A stretch of 64,000 bases of DNA from Dyella flava (GCF_016904955.1 NZ_JADIKE010000036.1:324021-388020), one strand, 5' to 3'. Positions 35,750-45,283 are shown, counted from the first letter of the stretch. The notes: generated from the sequence alone by a model not told the origin. Numbers and translations are program-made.

Positions 35750-36691
35750 TCACCACCCCGCAGCCGGCAGACTCTGGCCGCTGAAAAACGCAATACGTCC
35801 GAGGTCCGGGTACGCGGGTTCTCCCCATGTATCGACCGCACCTGCCAATTGCTTGAATCCCACCGCCGAGCGGCTGGAGGGCCACAGGTCGACCACGGCG
35901 CCTTGGCGGCGAATGGCCTGCCGCAGCCATTCGTCATGCGGCACCATGCCCATGTAGTCCAGCGCCACGTCGAGGAAGCGCCCGCATACCCGGGCCATCT
36001 TTTCGTAAAGTTTTTTCGCGTCGCCGGCCTGGCGCACCATGTTGGCGACGATGTGGAAGCGACGTACGCCGAAGTCGTGCGCGAGGATCTTGATCAAGGC
36101 GTAGGCATCGGTCAGCGAAGCCAGCTCATCGCAAACCACGATCAGCACGTCATCGGCCGCGGCGGCGAACATGGCCACGTTGTCGGCCACGCCGGCGGCG
36201 GTATCCACGATCAGGAATTCCGGTGGCTGGATCAGATCGTCGAACGAGCGGATCACCGCGGCATGTTCGCCGTTGCCCATCTTGGCCAGCCGGCGGATGC
36301 CGGAACCGCCCGGGATCACCTTCAGGCCATGCTGCGCCGGGATGATCAGATCCTGCAGCGTGCACTGCCCTTCCAGCATATGGCCGACGTGGCGGGTCGG
36401 ACTGAGGCCCAGCTGCACATCGATATTGGCCACGCCCATGTCGGCGTCCAGCAACATCACGTCACGCCCGGCCATGGCCATCGTCATCGCCAGGTTCACG
36501 GCAACGGTGGTCTTGCCCACGCCGCCCTTGCCGCCGGCGACGGCGATGGTGCGGGTGATGCGACGTCGCTGCACGATCGGGCGCAGGTTTGCCGCCTGAT
36601 GGATGACCGGCGGCTCTTCACGTTGGACCGGAGCGGCGGAAAACAGATTTTTTAGACCAGCTGCTTGATTCATATGCATTGCTTCGCTCAT
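35750..36691 (-). CDS. flhG: Flagellar number regulator FlhG (FleN), MinD-like ATPase
   Basis: 313 residues. The N-terminal NQAAGLKNL (about 8-16) corresponds to the D/N-QA-x-x-L-R motif that stimulates the FlhF GTPase. The deviant Walker A GGKGGVGKTT is at 53-62, with LLDADMGVANIDVQLGL and LIVDTAAGVA further on. It limits flagella to a set number and binds FleQ. The start overlaps flhF by four bases and the stop lies one base from fliA. Confidence 0.95.
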   Translation of the reverse strand: MSEAMHMNQAAGLKNLFSAAPVQREEPPVIHQAANLRPIVQRRRITRTIAVAGGKGGVGKTTVAVNLAMTMAMAGRDVMLLDADMGVANIDVQLGLSPTRHVGHMLEGQCTLQDLIIPAQHGLKVIPGGSGIRRLAKMGNGEHAAVIRSFDDLIQPPEFLIVDTAAGVADNVAMFAAAADDVLIVVCDELASLTDAYALIKILAHDFGVRRFHIVANMVRQAGDAKKLYEKMARVCGRFLDVALDYMGMVPHDEWLRQAIRRQGAVVDLWPSSRSAVGFKQLAGAVDTWGEPAYPDLGRIAFFSGQSLPAAGW

Positions 36692-38004
36692 AGACCCGCC
36701 ACCGCCATGCCAAAACGATCAGCCATATCCAGATCCTCAGCCGCCGGCCCCAGACGCTTCTGCGTCTGCGCCGCACGGCAAACCAGTACGCGTGCATCGG
36801 CGGCGCTGATGTCTTCCGGAACACGCTGACCGTCGGTGGTGCAGTCCAGCGCGAGACGGTGCCGGATCAGCGCCGAAAGCAATCCGCCCAGGCTCGGCGC
36901 TTCGTCGAGCTTGGTGGCGATGCATCCGCTCAATTGCAGCGGCAGATAGGCGCGTACGGATTCATCCAGCGCCGATGCCTGCGCATTGGCCGCCAGCACC
37001 AGACAGGCGCGCAGCTTGGTGCCGCCCTGGGCGCCAGCATCGCGCAACACGTCCATCTGCTGTTGCAGACGCGGGTCGGTACCGGAAACCCCGGCGGTGT
37101 CGACCAGCACGGTGTGGTGTTCGCGCAACAGATGCAGCGTCTGCGTCAGGCCCGCCGCGTCGTAGGCGGGATAGACCCGCACGCCGAGCAGACGCCCGTA
37201 ATGTTCAAGCTGCGCCGCGGCGCCGATGCGGTAGTGATCGGTGCTGACCAGCGCGACTTTCGCCGGGCCATGGTTCATCACGGCACAGGCGGCGAGCTTG
37301 GCGATGGTGGTGGTCTTGCCGACCCCGGTGGGGCCCACCAGCGCGGTGACGCCGCTGCTTTCGGCCAGACGGCGGCCAGTTACTTTCAGGCTGCGGCTGA
37401 GCAGACCCAGCGGCAGATAACGCGCCTGGTCGGCGTTGAGTTCTTCCGGCAGTTCATCGATCAGCTGACGCGCGACATCGGTATCGATGCCCAGGCGCGA
37501 CATGTCGCGCAGCACGCGCGCACGCATTGGACTGCGGCGCTCCATATCGTTCCACGCCAGGCTGGAAAGCTGTTGTTCGAGCAACTGGCGCAGACCGCCG
37601 AGCTCGCTGCGCATGCGTGCCGTTTCCAGCGCGCTCTGCTCGACGATCGGCTGCAACGCGGCCACCTCGCTGGGTGGCACCGGCATCGGCGGCGGCGGTG
37701 GCGGCGTGACCGCGCTCACTTCCTTCACCGGTTCCTTCATCGGTTCCTTCGCGATCGCTTTGCTGCGTTCCTTGGAGCTTTCTTTCAACGCATCCTTCAC
37801 CGGCGGTTTCACCGCTTCCGGCGCGGGCGTGTTGTGACGCACGGCTTCGCGCATCAGCGATTCGTCGTAATCGACTGCCGCGATGATCTCGATGCCTTCC
37901 TCGAGACGACGCGTGGAGAGGATCACCGCATCGGCGCCCTGCTCCGCGCGTACATCGCGCATGGCCTGGCGCATATCGGGGGCCAGGAACCGTTTGATCT
38001 TCAT
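36688..38004 (-). CDS. flhF: Flagellar biosynthesis GTPase FlhF
   Basis: 438 residues: an N-terminal B domain (1-45: MKIKRFLAPDMRQAMRDVR in part), a Lys/Glu then poly-Pro linker with KEPMKEPVKE repeats (about 65-112), an N domain and the SRP-type G domain with GPTGVGKTTT at 224-233, LVSTDHYRIGAAAQLEHYG and VDTAGVSGTDPR. FlhF selects the pole for flagellar assembly. A 236-base gap full of palindromes separates it from flhA. Confidence 0.96.
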   Translation of the reverse strand: MKIKRFLAPDMRQAMRDVRAEQGADAVILSTRRLEEGIEIIAAVDYDESLMREAVRHNTPAPEAVKPPVKDALKESSKERSKAIAKEPMKEPVKEVSAVTPPPPPPMPVPPSEVAALQPIVEQSALETARMRSELGGLRQLLEQQLSSLAWNDMERRSPMRARVLRDMSRLGIDTDVARQLIDELPEELNADQARYLPLGLLSRSLKVTGRRLAESSGVTALVGPTGVGKTTTIAKLAACAVMNHGPAKVALVSTDHYRIGAAAQLEHYGRLLGVRVYPAYDAAGLTQTLHLLREHHTVLVDTAGVSGTDPRLQQQMDVLRDAGAQGGTKLRACLVLAANAQASALDESVRAYLPLQLSGCIATKLDEAPSLGGLLSALIRHRLALDCTTDGQRVPEDISAADARVLVCRAAQTQKRLGPAAEDLDMADRFGMAVAGL

Positions 38005-38020
38005 TGCATGCTCCTGTGAT

Positions 38021-38250
38021 CGACATCGGATGTCGCGTGGAGCTTCTTTTTGTTCACGCCATCAATAGTCATCCGATATGTCCTCACTGCCGCCTTGCCT
38101 TGTCGCTGTTCGTATTTGATGTAGAAAAAAGTGCGTCCTGCACTTTTTTCTACTCGCCCAATCCAGCAAGGCCGGCTTGGGCTCCGCTGAATCAAGCACT
38201 GAGTGCTTGATTCACGGCAGGCCATCCGTGGCCTGCAGGGCTATCGCCCT
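38021..38250. repeat. Five consecutive perfect short palindromes in the flhA-flhF gap
   Basis: CGACATC-G-GATGTCG (38021-38035); GTAGAAAAAAGTGC with its exact complement arm (38121-38153, loop GTCCT, probably a bidirectional terminator); GAATCAAGCACT-G-AGTGCTTGATTC (38189-38213, arms only); CAGGCCA-TCCG-TGGCCTG (38218-38235); AGGGC-TATC-GCCCT (38237-38250), which includes the flhA stop codon. No gene is seen between 38005 and 38240. Confidence 0.8.
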
Positions 38251-40334
38251 ATCGCCTGCACCAAGCGCACGCGACGGTTATCCGGTACTTCGTTGTAGGC
38301 CAGCACATGCAGGTTCTGAGCCACGTGGCGCGTGAAGCGCGAGAGCCACGGACGCAGTTGCGGTTGCACCAACATCACCGCCGGTTCGCCGTTTGCCTCT
38401 TGCCGCCGCGCGGCTTCCGCCACGCTCTGCTGCAAGCGGTCCGCGAGCCCCGGCTCGACCGCCGCACCTGCTGCACCACTGCTTGAAAGGGATCCGAGCA
38501 AGATCTGTTCCAACTCCGGCGCGAGCGTCAGCACCGGGATTTCCGTGCCCAAACCCGCGATTTCCTGCACGATCTGGCGGCCCAAAGCCACGCGCACCGC
38601 CGCAGTCAGGGTGCCGGGATCCTGACTCTGGCCCGCGTGCTCCGCCAAAGACTCGACGATGCTGCGCATATTGCGGATCGGCACCTGCTCGGCGAGCAGG
38701 TTTTGCAGCACTTTCACCACCACGCCCAGCGACAGGCGCTTGGGCACCAGGTCTTCCACCAGCTTGGGCGCGGTCTGCGCCAGGCGGTCCAGCAGCTGCT
38801 GCACGTCCTGGTGGCCGAGCAGTTCATGCGCATGGTTCTGCAGGATGTGCGAGAGATGCGTGGCAATCACCGTGGCCGGATCGACCACGGTGTAGCCCAG
38901 TCCCTGTGCGTGTTCGCGCTGGCTGTTTTCGATCCAGACCGCTTCCAGGCCGAAGGCGGGATCGCGCGTGGCCAAGCCTTGCACGGTGCCGTGCACGCGG
39001 CCGGGATTGATGGCCAGGTGGCGCTCGGTATAGACCTCCGCCTCGCCCATCGGCACGCCCATCAGCGAGATGCGATAGGCATTGGGACCGAGATCCAGGT
39101 TGTCGCGTATGTGCACCGGAGCGACCAGGAAGCCCAGCTCCTGCGAAAGCTTGCGGCGCACCGATTTGATGCGCGCCATCAGCTCGCCGCCCTGGTTCTT
39201 GTCGACCAGCGGAATCAGGCGGTAGCCCACTTCCAGTCCGATCGGATCGACGCTGGCCACATCTTCCCAGCCCAGTTCCAGCTTTTCCGCCGCGACCGGT
39301 GCGGGCAAGGCTTCGGCCGATGCCTTGGCCAGGCGCTCCTTGGTTTCCTGCTCGCGGCGGATCATCAGGTAAGCCGCGCCGCCGCACACCGCGGCCAGCA
39401 TCAGGAAAGCGATATTCGGCATGCCGGGCACCAGGCCCATCACGAACAGCACCACGCCGGCCACCGCCAGCGCGCGCGGCTGGGCGAACACCTGCCCCAC
39501 CACCTGCTTGCCCATGTCCTGCGACTTGGATACACGGGTGACGATCACCGCTGTAGCGACCGACAGCATCAGCGCCGGCACCTGCGCAACCAGGCCGTCG
39601 CCGATGGTCAGCAAGGTGTAGGTGCGCGCCGCTTCCGCGGCCGACAGGCCGTGCTGCAACATGCCGACGAAAAAGCCGCCGACGATATTGATCATCAGGA
39701 TCAGGATGCCCGCGGTGGCGTCGCCGCGCACGAACTTGGACGCACCATCCATCGAGCCGTAGAAATCCGCTTCCTCGCGCACTTCCTGGCGGCGCTCGCG
39801 CGCTTTTTCCTGGGTCAGCAGGCCGGCGTTGAGATCGGCGTCGATCGCCATCTGCTTGCCGGGCATCGAATCCAGGGTGAAGCGTGCGGTCACTTCCGAT
39901 ACGCGCGTGGCGCCCTTGGTGACCACCACGAAGTTGATGATGGTGAGGATGGCGAACACCACCAGGCCGACGGCAAAGTTGCCGCCGATCACGAATTCGC
40001 CGAACGCCTCGATCACCTTGCCCGCCGCGCCGGGACCGCCGTGGCCGTTGAGCAGGATCACGCGGCTGGACGCAATGTTGAGCGACAGGCGCAGCAAGGT
40101 GGACAGCAACACCACGGTGGGAAACGCGGCGAACTCCAGTGGCCGCATGACATAGACCACCGCCAGCAGGATCACCAGCGACAAGGCGATGTTGAAGCTG
40201 AAGAGTATGTCCAGCACGAACGGCGGCAACGGCAACATCAGCATCGCCAGCATGGCGAGCATCACGATCGGCGCTCCCACACCACGCCGGGTGATTTGCT
40301 TGAAGGTATCGAAGGCGCTTGCGGTGGTGGCCAT
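38241..40334 (-). CDS. flhA: Flagellar export apparatus protein FlhA
   Basis: 697 residues, the full family length. The N-terminal half has about eight membrane helices (GAPIVMLAMLAMLMLPLPPFVLD in part, MRPLEFAAFPTVVLLSTLLRLSLN in part, the FHIPEP-equivalent loop with FTLDSMPGKQMAIDADLNAGLL in part). The C-terminal half (from about 350) is the soluble ring domain that receives chaperone-substrate complexes. It follows flhB by 26 bases. Confidence 0.97.
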   Translation of the reverse strand: MATTASAFDTFKQITRRGVGAPIVMLAMLAMLMLPLPPFVLDILFSFNIALSLVILLAVVYVMRPLEFAAFPTVVLLSTLLRLSLNIASSRVILLNGHGGPGAAGKVIEAFGEFVIGGNFAVGLVVFAILTIINFVVVTKGATRVSEVTARFTLDSMPGKQMAIDADLNAGLLTQEKARERRQEVREEADFYGSMDGASKFVRGDATAGILILMINIVGGFFVGMLQHGLSAAEAARTYTLLTIGDGLVAQVPALMLSVATAVIVTRVSKSQDMGKQVVGQVFAQPRALAVAGVVLFVMGLVPGMPNIAFLMLAAVCGGAAYLMIRREQETKERLAKASAEALPAPVAAEKLELGWEDVASVDPIGLEVGYRLIPLVDKNQGGELMARIKSVRRKLSQELGFLVAPVHIRDNLDLGPNAYRISLMGVPMGEAEVYTERHLAINPGRVHGTVQGLATRDPAFGLEAVWIENSQREHAQGLGYTVVDPATVIATHLSHILQNHAHELLGHQDVQQLLDRLAQTAPKLVEDLVPKRLSLGVVVKVLQNLLAEQVPIRNMRSIVESLAEHAGQSQDPGTLTAAVRVALGRQIVQEIAGLGTEIPVLTLAPELEQILLGSLSSSGAAGAAVEPGLADRLQQSVAEAARRQEANGEPAVMLVQPQLRPWLSRFTRHVAQNLHVLAYNEVPDNRRVRLVQAIGR

Positions 40335-40360
40335 GCGGGTTGCCTTAGCAGTTCAGTGCA

Positions 40361-41503
40361 TTAGGGTTGGCGGTAACGGCCCTGCAGCTCGGGATCGACG
40401 TCCGGCTTAGGTACCGTGGGGGCAGGCCCGCCGTGCTTGAGAGCCTGTTTCAACTGATAGACGTAGGCGAGGATCTGCGCGACCGCCACATACAGCGCCG
40501 CCGGAATTTCCTGACCGAGGTCGGTGGTGGCATACAAAGCGCGTGCCAACGGCGGCGCTTCGACCAGGGGAATGTGGTGCGCATCGGCAACCAGACGAAT
40601 CTGCTGCGCGAGTATGTCGACACCTTTGGCCACCACGCGCGGCGCACGCATGCGTGCATCGTCGTAGCGCAAGGCCACCGCAAAATGGGTCGGGTTGACC
40701 ACCACCACATCCGCCTTGGGCACTTCCTGGATCATGCGGCGGCGCGCGATCTGCTGCTGCATCTGGCGGATGCGGCCCTTCATCTGCGGATTGCCTTCGG
40801 TGTCCTTGTGCTCGTCCTTCACTTCCTGCTTGGACATGCGGTGTTTGCGCTCGAAATCGAAGCGCTGCCAGATCGCATCGAGGCCGCCGATCAAAGCCAG
40901 CACCACCGCGAACAGCAATGCCGCATGCGCGACCAGCGTGAGTGCTTGCCCGACGCCCGCGCCAATCGCCTCCTGGCCGGTCGCCATCACCGCCATTTCG
41001 TCGTGACGCAGCAGCAGCACCAGCGCCAGGCCGATGAAGATGACCTTGACCAGTGACTTGGCCAGCTCGATCAAGCCGTTCAAGGAAAACAGCCGGCCGA
41101 AACCGGCGATCGGATCGAGGCGCCCGAAGTTCGGCACCAAGGCTTCCGAACTGAAATTAAGTCCGCCGATCAGCACCGTCGAACCCACCGCGGCCAGCAG
41201 CGTCGCGGCGAAGATCGGCGTGAGCAGGGACAGTATTTCTCCCGCCACTTGTCTGAGCACGCGGATCAGCAGTTGATCGCTAAACAAAGCGTCGCGTGAA
41301 TACGTCAGGCCAAGCCCATAAATGCGTTGCATGTGCGCGTAGATGCTTTCACCGCCAGACAGCAGCATGCTCGCGCCGGCCAGCACCACCATCGCGCCGG
41401 ACAGATCGCGCGAGCGGGGAACCTCGCCTTTGTCGCGGGCGTCCTGAAGACGTTTTTCCGATGGTTTTTCGGTGCGGTCTTCGTTTTCTGTCCCCTCGGC
41501 CAT
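40361..41503 (-). CDS. flhB: Flagellar export switch protein FlhB
   Basis: 380 residues. The start EDRTEKPSEKRLQDARDKGEVPRSRDLS (in part) is the family signature. Four membrane helices lie at about 35-52, 90-110, 145-166 and 188-206. The autocleavage motif NPTH is at 270-273 and the C-terminal domain is intact. It switches export from hook to filament substrates together with FliK. A separate FlhB-tail protein (FlhX) is encoded at 28347. Confidence 0.97.
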   Translation of the reverse strand: MAEGTENEDRTEKPSEKRLQDARDKGEVPRSRDLSGAMVVLAGASMLLSGGESIYAHMQRIYGLGLTYSRDALFSDQLLIRVLRQVAGEILSLLTPIFAATLLAAVGSTVLIGGLNFSSEALVPNFGRLDPIAGFGRLFSLNGLIELAKSLVKVIFIGLALVLLLRHDEMAVMATGQEAIGAGVGQALTLVAHAALLFAVVLALIGGLDAIWQRFDFERKHRMSKQEVKDEHKDTEGNPQMKGRIRQMQQQIARRRMIQEVPKADVVVVNPTHFAVALRYDDARMRAPRVVAKGVDILAQQIRLVADAHHIPLVEAPPLARALYATTDLGQEIPAALYVAVAQILAYVYQLKQALKHGGPAPTVPKPDVDPELQGRYRQP

Positions 41504-41515
41504 GGGCGCTGCTCC

Positions 41516-42283
41516 TCAGAGTCCCGCCAGGCGTTGCATCAGGGTCCAGGCCACCGCCTGCAAAGATGCATAAGCACTCGCGATGCCGCGCATCGCCAGC
41601 CACAGCGTGATAAAGCCCATGCAGATGCTGATCGGAAAACCGACCGCGAACAGATTCATCGCCGGCGACGCGCGGCTGGTTGCCGCAAAGCCGATATTCA
41701 CCAGCAACAAGGCGGTCACCCCCGGCAGCGCGACGCGCAGCGCGCCGGAGAACAAATCGCCGCCGGCCTTCACCACCAGCCACAGCGATTGTGGATCCAC
41801 GCCGCTTGCGCCCGGCGGCAAGCTGCGAAAACTGTCGGCGAGCAGCGATATCACCTGCAGATGGCCGTCCATCGCCAGAAACAGCAGGCTCACGATCACC
41901 ATGTAGTACTGGCCCAGCACCGGCTCGGTGTTGTTGTTGGTCGGGCTGATCAGTTCCGCAAAGCCAAGCCCCATGCTCTGCCCGATCAGGATGCCGCCAT
42001 AGGAAACCGCCTCGAACACCAGCTGCAACACGAAACCGATGCTGGCGCCGATCAGGATCTGCATGGCCATCGTCGCCGCGCCGGTCGCACTGAACAGATC
42101 CATCTGGGTCGGCGCCAGCGGCGCCAACACCATGGTAAGCACCACGACGAGCGCTACGCGAACGCGTGCCGGCATCACCGTGGAGTTGAAGATCGGCGCG
42201 GTCATGCAGAAGCCGCCGATGCGGCCCAACGCCCACAGCATGCCGGACAGCCAGTAGATCAGCGCCGACATCTGGATCGTCAC
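41516..42283 (-). CDS. fliR: Flagellar export apparatus protein FliR
   Basis: 255 residues with five to six membrane helices and the family segments ALGRIGGFCMTAPIFNS, GFVLQLVFEAVSYGGILIGQSMGLGFA (in part) and LVNIGFAATSRASPAMNLF. The GTG start overlaps the fliQ stop (GTGA); an ATG 12 bases on is possible. It builds the export gate with FliP and FliQ. Confidence 0.95.
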   Translation of the reverse strand: MTIQMSALIYWLSGMLWALGRIGGFCMTAPIFNSTVMPARVRVALVVVLTMVLAPLAPTQMDLFSATGAATMAMQILIGASIGFVLQLVFEAVSYGGILIGQSMGLGFAELISPTNNNTEPVLGQYYMVIVSLLFLAMDGHLQVISLLADSFRSLPPGASGVDPQSLWLVVKAGGDLFSGALRVALPGVTALLLVNIGFAATSRASPAMNLFAVGFPISICMGFITLWLAMRGIASAYASLQAVAWTLMQRLAGL

Positions 42284-42549
42284 TTAACCGCCCCCGGCAG
42301 GCCGACGATGATGTCATGCGTAAACTGGATCAGGGTGCGCAGCATCCACGGCCCCACCAGCAGGCCGACCGCCGCCATGGCCAGCAGCTTCGGGATGAAG
42401 CTCAGCGTCATTTCGTGAATCTGGGTCGCGGCCTGGATGACACCAACCAGCAAGCCGACCAGCAGCGCCGTCAGCAGCAAGGGCGCGGCCACGATCATGG
42501 TGACGTACAGCGCATGCTGGCCGAAGTTGATCACCCATTCCGGCGTCAT
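42280..42549 (-). CDS. fliQ: Flagellar export apparatus protein FliQ
   Basis: 89 residues with two membrane helices (about 17-40 and 50-72) and the typical VGLLVGVIQAATQIHEMTLSFIPK (in part). It overlaps fliP and fliR by four bases each, giving tight coupling of the three gate subunits. Confidence 0.96.
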   Translation of the reverse strand: MTPEWVINFGQHALYVTMIVAAPLLLTALLVGLLVGVIQAATQIHEMTLSFIPKLLAMAAVGLLVGPWMLRTLIQFTHDIIVGLPGAVK

Positions 42550-43364
42550 GTGTAGAAGCTCCCTGCCAGCGTGCCGATCAGCAACGACCAGCCGTCCACC
42601 ATCACGAACAACATGATCTTGAACGGCAGCGAGATGATCATCGGCGACACCATCGCCATGCCCATCGACATCAACACGCTCGCCACCACCACATCGATCA
42701 CCAGGAAGGGCACGAACAACAGAAAGCCCATCTGGAACGCGGTCTTCAGTTCGCTGGTGACGAAGGCCGGCATCGCCACGCGAAACGGCACATCGTCGCG
42801 GCTGGCATAGGGCTGCAGCTTGGCCAGATGGGTGAACAGCTGAAGATCCGAATCGCGCGTCTGGTCCAGCATGAAGCGCTTGAACGGCGCCGCAGCGGCG
42901 GGAATCGCATCCTCCGCGCTCATCTGGTGATCCATGTACGGCTTGACGCCGTTGTCGTAGGCGCGGCTCAGCACCGGCGACATCACGAACATGGTCAGGA
43001 ACAGGGCCAGTCCCAGCAGCACCTGGTTGGGCGGCGTGGACTGCGTGGCCAAGGCCTGGCGCAGGAAGCTCAGCACGATGATGATGCGCGTGAACGAGGT
43101 CATCATCAGCAGCACCGCCGGCAGCATGGTCAGCACCGTCATCAGTGCCACCACCTGCAACGACAGGCTCCAGTTCTGGCCGGCGGCGCCGACGTTTTGC
43201 ACGGTCAATACGGGGATGCCGGCCGAAGCGGCGATTGGAGCAATCGGCGCTATCGGCGTGATCGTGGATGATGCCGTGGTGGTCGTGGTCGTCGCGGCAT
43301 GCGCGGCAAAAGGAATGAACACCATCACCAGTAGCAAAAAAACGCTACGTACAAACTTGCCCAT
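42546..43364 (-). CDS. fliP: Flagellar export apparatus protein FliP
   Basis: 272 residues from the ATG at 43364, placed 5 bases after AGGA; the open frame runs back to 43514 through a dispersed repeat, which is not credible coding. A signal peptide (FVRSVFLLLVMVFIPFAAHA, residues 4-23) is followed by a Thr run and PIA-PIA-PIA repeats, then the FliP core: TMLPAVLLMMTSFTRIIIVLSFLRQALA (in part), PPNQVLLGLALFLTMFVM, GFLLFVPFLVIDVVVAS, ISLPFKIMLFVMVDGW. It forms the gate pore. The low-complexity leader is longer than usual. Confidence 0.94.
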   Translation of the reverse strand: MGKFVRSVFLLLVMVFIPFAAHAATTTTTTASSTITPIAPIAPIAASAGIPVLTVQNVGAAGQNWSLSLQVVALMTVLTMLPAVLLMMTSFTRIIIVLSFLRQALATQSTPPNQVLLGLALFLTMFVMSPVLSRAYDNGVKPYMDHQMSAEDAIPAAAAPFKRFMLDQTRDSDLQLFTHLAKLQPYASRDDVPFRVAMPAFVTSELKTAFQMGFLLFVPFLVIDVVVASVLMSMGMAMVSPMIISLPFKIMLFVMVDGWSLLIGTLAGSFYT

Positions 43365-43383
43365 CATCTTCCTTATCCCGTCG

Positions 43384-43490
43384 TCCCGGCGCAGGCCGGG
43401 ACCTAATGTCTTTTGCAGATCCAAGGCGCTGGATCCCGACCCCGGATCCAGTCCGGGGCAGGCTCTGCGCCGGGATGAGGGGGCGGGGCG
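43384..43490. repeat. Composite dispersed repeat between fliO and fliP
   Basis: TCCCGGC-GCAG-GCCGGGA (43384-43401) and CTGGATCC / GGATCCAG (43429-43451) are nested palindromes followed by CCGGGGCAGGCTCTGCGCCGGGATGA. This belongs to a second common family of GGATCCCGGCGCAGGCCGGGA-like intergenic repeats. A piece of the same family interrupts the repeat at 62170. Confidence 0.75.
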
Positions 43491-43510
43491 TTTGCGCCCG
43501 ATATCCATCT

Positions 43511-43897
43511 TCATGACTTGCGCCCCAGGCGACCCAGCAGCTCGGCGAAGGACGGCGCGGCGACCGACGCCGGTGCTTCCCCGACCGGCACGCTGCCTTC
43601 ATAAACATGCAGCGCGCGCACACCACCCGCGCCCACGCCGACCAATACCCGCTTGCCGTCGGCCTCGATCAGCAGCACACGTTCGCGCGCACTGATCGCC
43701 ATGCTTTCGATGCAACGCAGACGACGCCCACCGATGAACTGCCGCGATTGCAGGCGGCGCGTCAGCCAGCCCGCGGCAAAGATCAACGCCACGATCGCGC
43801 CCAGGCTCAGCATCACGCGAACCATTTCGCCAGCGACATTGATATCGGGCACGCTCGCCGTCGGCGCGCGCGCCAGCATCGCCTGGATCATGCTCAC
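43511..43897 (-). CDS. fliO: Flagellar biosynthesis protein FliO
   Basis: 128 residues. One membrane helix (about 26-44, VMLSLGAIVALIFAAGWLTRRL) is followed by the small cytoplasmic FliO domain (LRCIESMAISARERVLLIEADGKRVLVGVGAGGV in part). It stabilises FliP during gate assembly. The GTG start overlaps the fliN stop (GTGA). Confidence 0.92.
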   Translation of the reverse strand: MSMIQAMLARAPTASVPDINVAGEMVRVMLSLGAIVALIFAAGWLTRRLQSRQFIGGRRLRCIESMAISARERVLLIEADGKRVLVGVGAGGVRALHVYEGSVPVGEAPASVAAPSFAELLGRLGRKS

Positions 43898-44259
43898 CTC
43901 AGCTTGCGCACGCGTTCGGCCGGGCTGATCACGTCGGTCAGCCGGATACCGAACTTCTCGTTGATCACTACCACTTCGCCATGCGCCACCAGCGTGCCGT
44001 TGACGAAGACATCCAGCGGCTCGCCGGCCGCGCGATCCAGTTCCACCACCGAGCCCTGGTTGAGTTGCAGCAGGTTGCGGATGCTGATGCGCGTACGACC
44101 CACTTCCATGGCCAGGGTCACCGGCACATCGAGGATCATGTCCAGGCTGACGTCGGCGCCTTCGCCGGTGCCTTCGTTCAAGGTGTCAAACTCCATGCGT
44201 TGCCCGCCGCTCTTCGACGCGCCGTTGGTGGCAGATGCGGTATCGCTGTTCTGGTTCAT
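43894..44259 (-). CDS. fliN: Flagellar motor switch protein FliN
   Basis: 121 residues. A flexible N-terminus (to about 40) leads into the SpoA/FliN domain: LDMILDVPVTLAMEVGRTRISIRNLLQLNQGSVVELD (in part), AGEPLDVFVNGTLVAHGEVVVINEKFGIRLTDV (in part). It forms the C-ring with FliM and FliG. Four-base overlaps with fliM and fliO couple translation. Confidence 0.97.
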   Translation of the reverse strand: MNQNSDTASATNGASKSGGQRMEFDTLNEGTGEGADVSLDMILDVPVTLAMEVGRTRISIRNLLQLNQGSVVELDRAAGEPLDVFVNGTLVAHGEVVVINEKFGIRLTDVISPAERVRKLR

Positions 44260-45272
44260 AGGACTTTTTCTTCGGCGAGTTCGAGGGAGGGAAGCGGTGC
44301 GCGGCGACCGGCCGCGGACTTGTAGCGCACGGCGTAATGGCCGTTGACCTGGCCGTATTGACCGCGGAATACCGGTACGTCTTCAGCAAAAACGGTGGTG
44401 ACTTCGGGCAGGTTGATCGGAATGACGTCACCGATGCGCAGGCCGAGGAATTCCCCGATGTTGATTTCGGTTTCCAGCAACAGCGAACTGAGCTCGACCT
44501 CCGCATCCATCACTTCTTCGTGCAGGAAATGGATCCAGCGCTCGTCGCGCTCGCCCATGCGATCGCTCTGCACACCCGCGTCGAGCATGGTGCGGATCGG
44601 CTCGACCATCGAATAAGGCAAGGTCAGGTGGATCTCGCCGCCGCCGCCGTCGAGCTCGACGTGAAAACGCGACACGACCACGGTCTCGGTCGGGCTGACG
44701 ATGTTGGCGAACTGCGGATTGATTTCCGAATTGAGGAATTCGAACTGCACGTGCATCGCCGGCGCCCAGGCTTCGGTCATCGACGCAAACACTTCGGCCA
44801 ACAGGATCTGGATCACGCGATTTTCGGTCGGCGTGAAGTCGCGACCCTCGATGCGTGCGTGGTAGCGCCCGTCGCCACCAAAGAAATTGTCGATCACCGT
44901 GAACACCAGGCGCGGCTCCATCACGGTGAGCGCGGTGCCGCGCAGCGGCTTGACGCGCATCAGGTTGAGATTGCTCGGCACGGCCAGGCCATGCACGTAT
45001 TCGCTGAACTTCACCATCTTCACGCCCAGCACCGACACTTCGCAGGTCTTGCGCAGCACACCGAACATGGCGGTGCGGAAGAAGCGCGCGAAACGATCGT
45101 TGATCATTTCCAGCGTCGGCAGGCGGCCGCGCACGATGCGGTCCTGCTGGGTGAAGTCGAAGTCGAACACCGTGCCGGGTGGCGGCGGTATGTCGCTTTC
45201 GGTTTCGATCTTGCCGTCGTCGACGCCGTTGAGCAGGGCGTCGATTTCTTCCTGGGAAAGCAGATCGCTCAT
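44256..45272 (-). CDS. fliM: Flagellar motor switch protein FliM
   Basis: 338 residues from ATG 45272, which has the strong site GGAGGCACCA. The N-terminal peptide MSDLLSQEEIDALLNGV binds CheY-P. The middle CheC-like domain (about 50-230) and the C-terminal SpoA domain are complete. Upstream, the whole fliL-fliM gap is filled by a long inverted repeat, whose arm ends a few bases before this ribosome site. Confidence 0.97.
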   Translation of the reverse strand: MSDLLSQEEIDALLNGVDDGKIETESDIPPPPGTVFDFDFTQQDRIVRGRLPTLEMINDRFARFFRTAMFGVLRKTCEVSVLGVKMVKFSEYVHGLAVPSNLNLMRVKPLRGTALTVMEPRLVFTVIDNFFGGDGRYHARIEGRDFTPTENRVIQILLAEVFASMTEAWAPAMHVQFEFLNSEINPQFANIVSPTETVVVSRFHVELDGGGGEIHLTLPYSMVEPIRTMLDAGVQSDRMGERDERWIHFLHEEVMDAEVELSSLLLETEINIGEFLGLRIGDVIPINLPEVTTVFAEDVPVFRGQYGQVNGHYAVRYKSAAGRRAPLPSLELAEEKVL

Positions 45273-45283
45273 TGGTGCCTCCA

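Noticed and set aside
43365-43514. N-terminal extension of FliP by 50 residues
   Set aside because: The extension reads through a dispersed palindromic repeat and removes the normal signal peptide start. ATG 43364 has a better-placed ribosome site.
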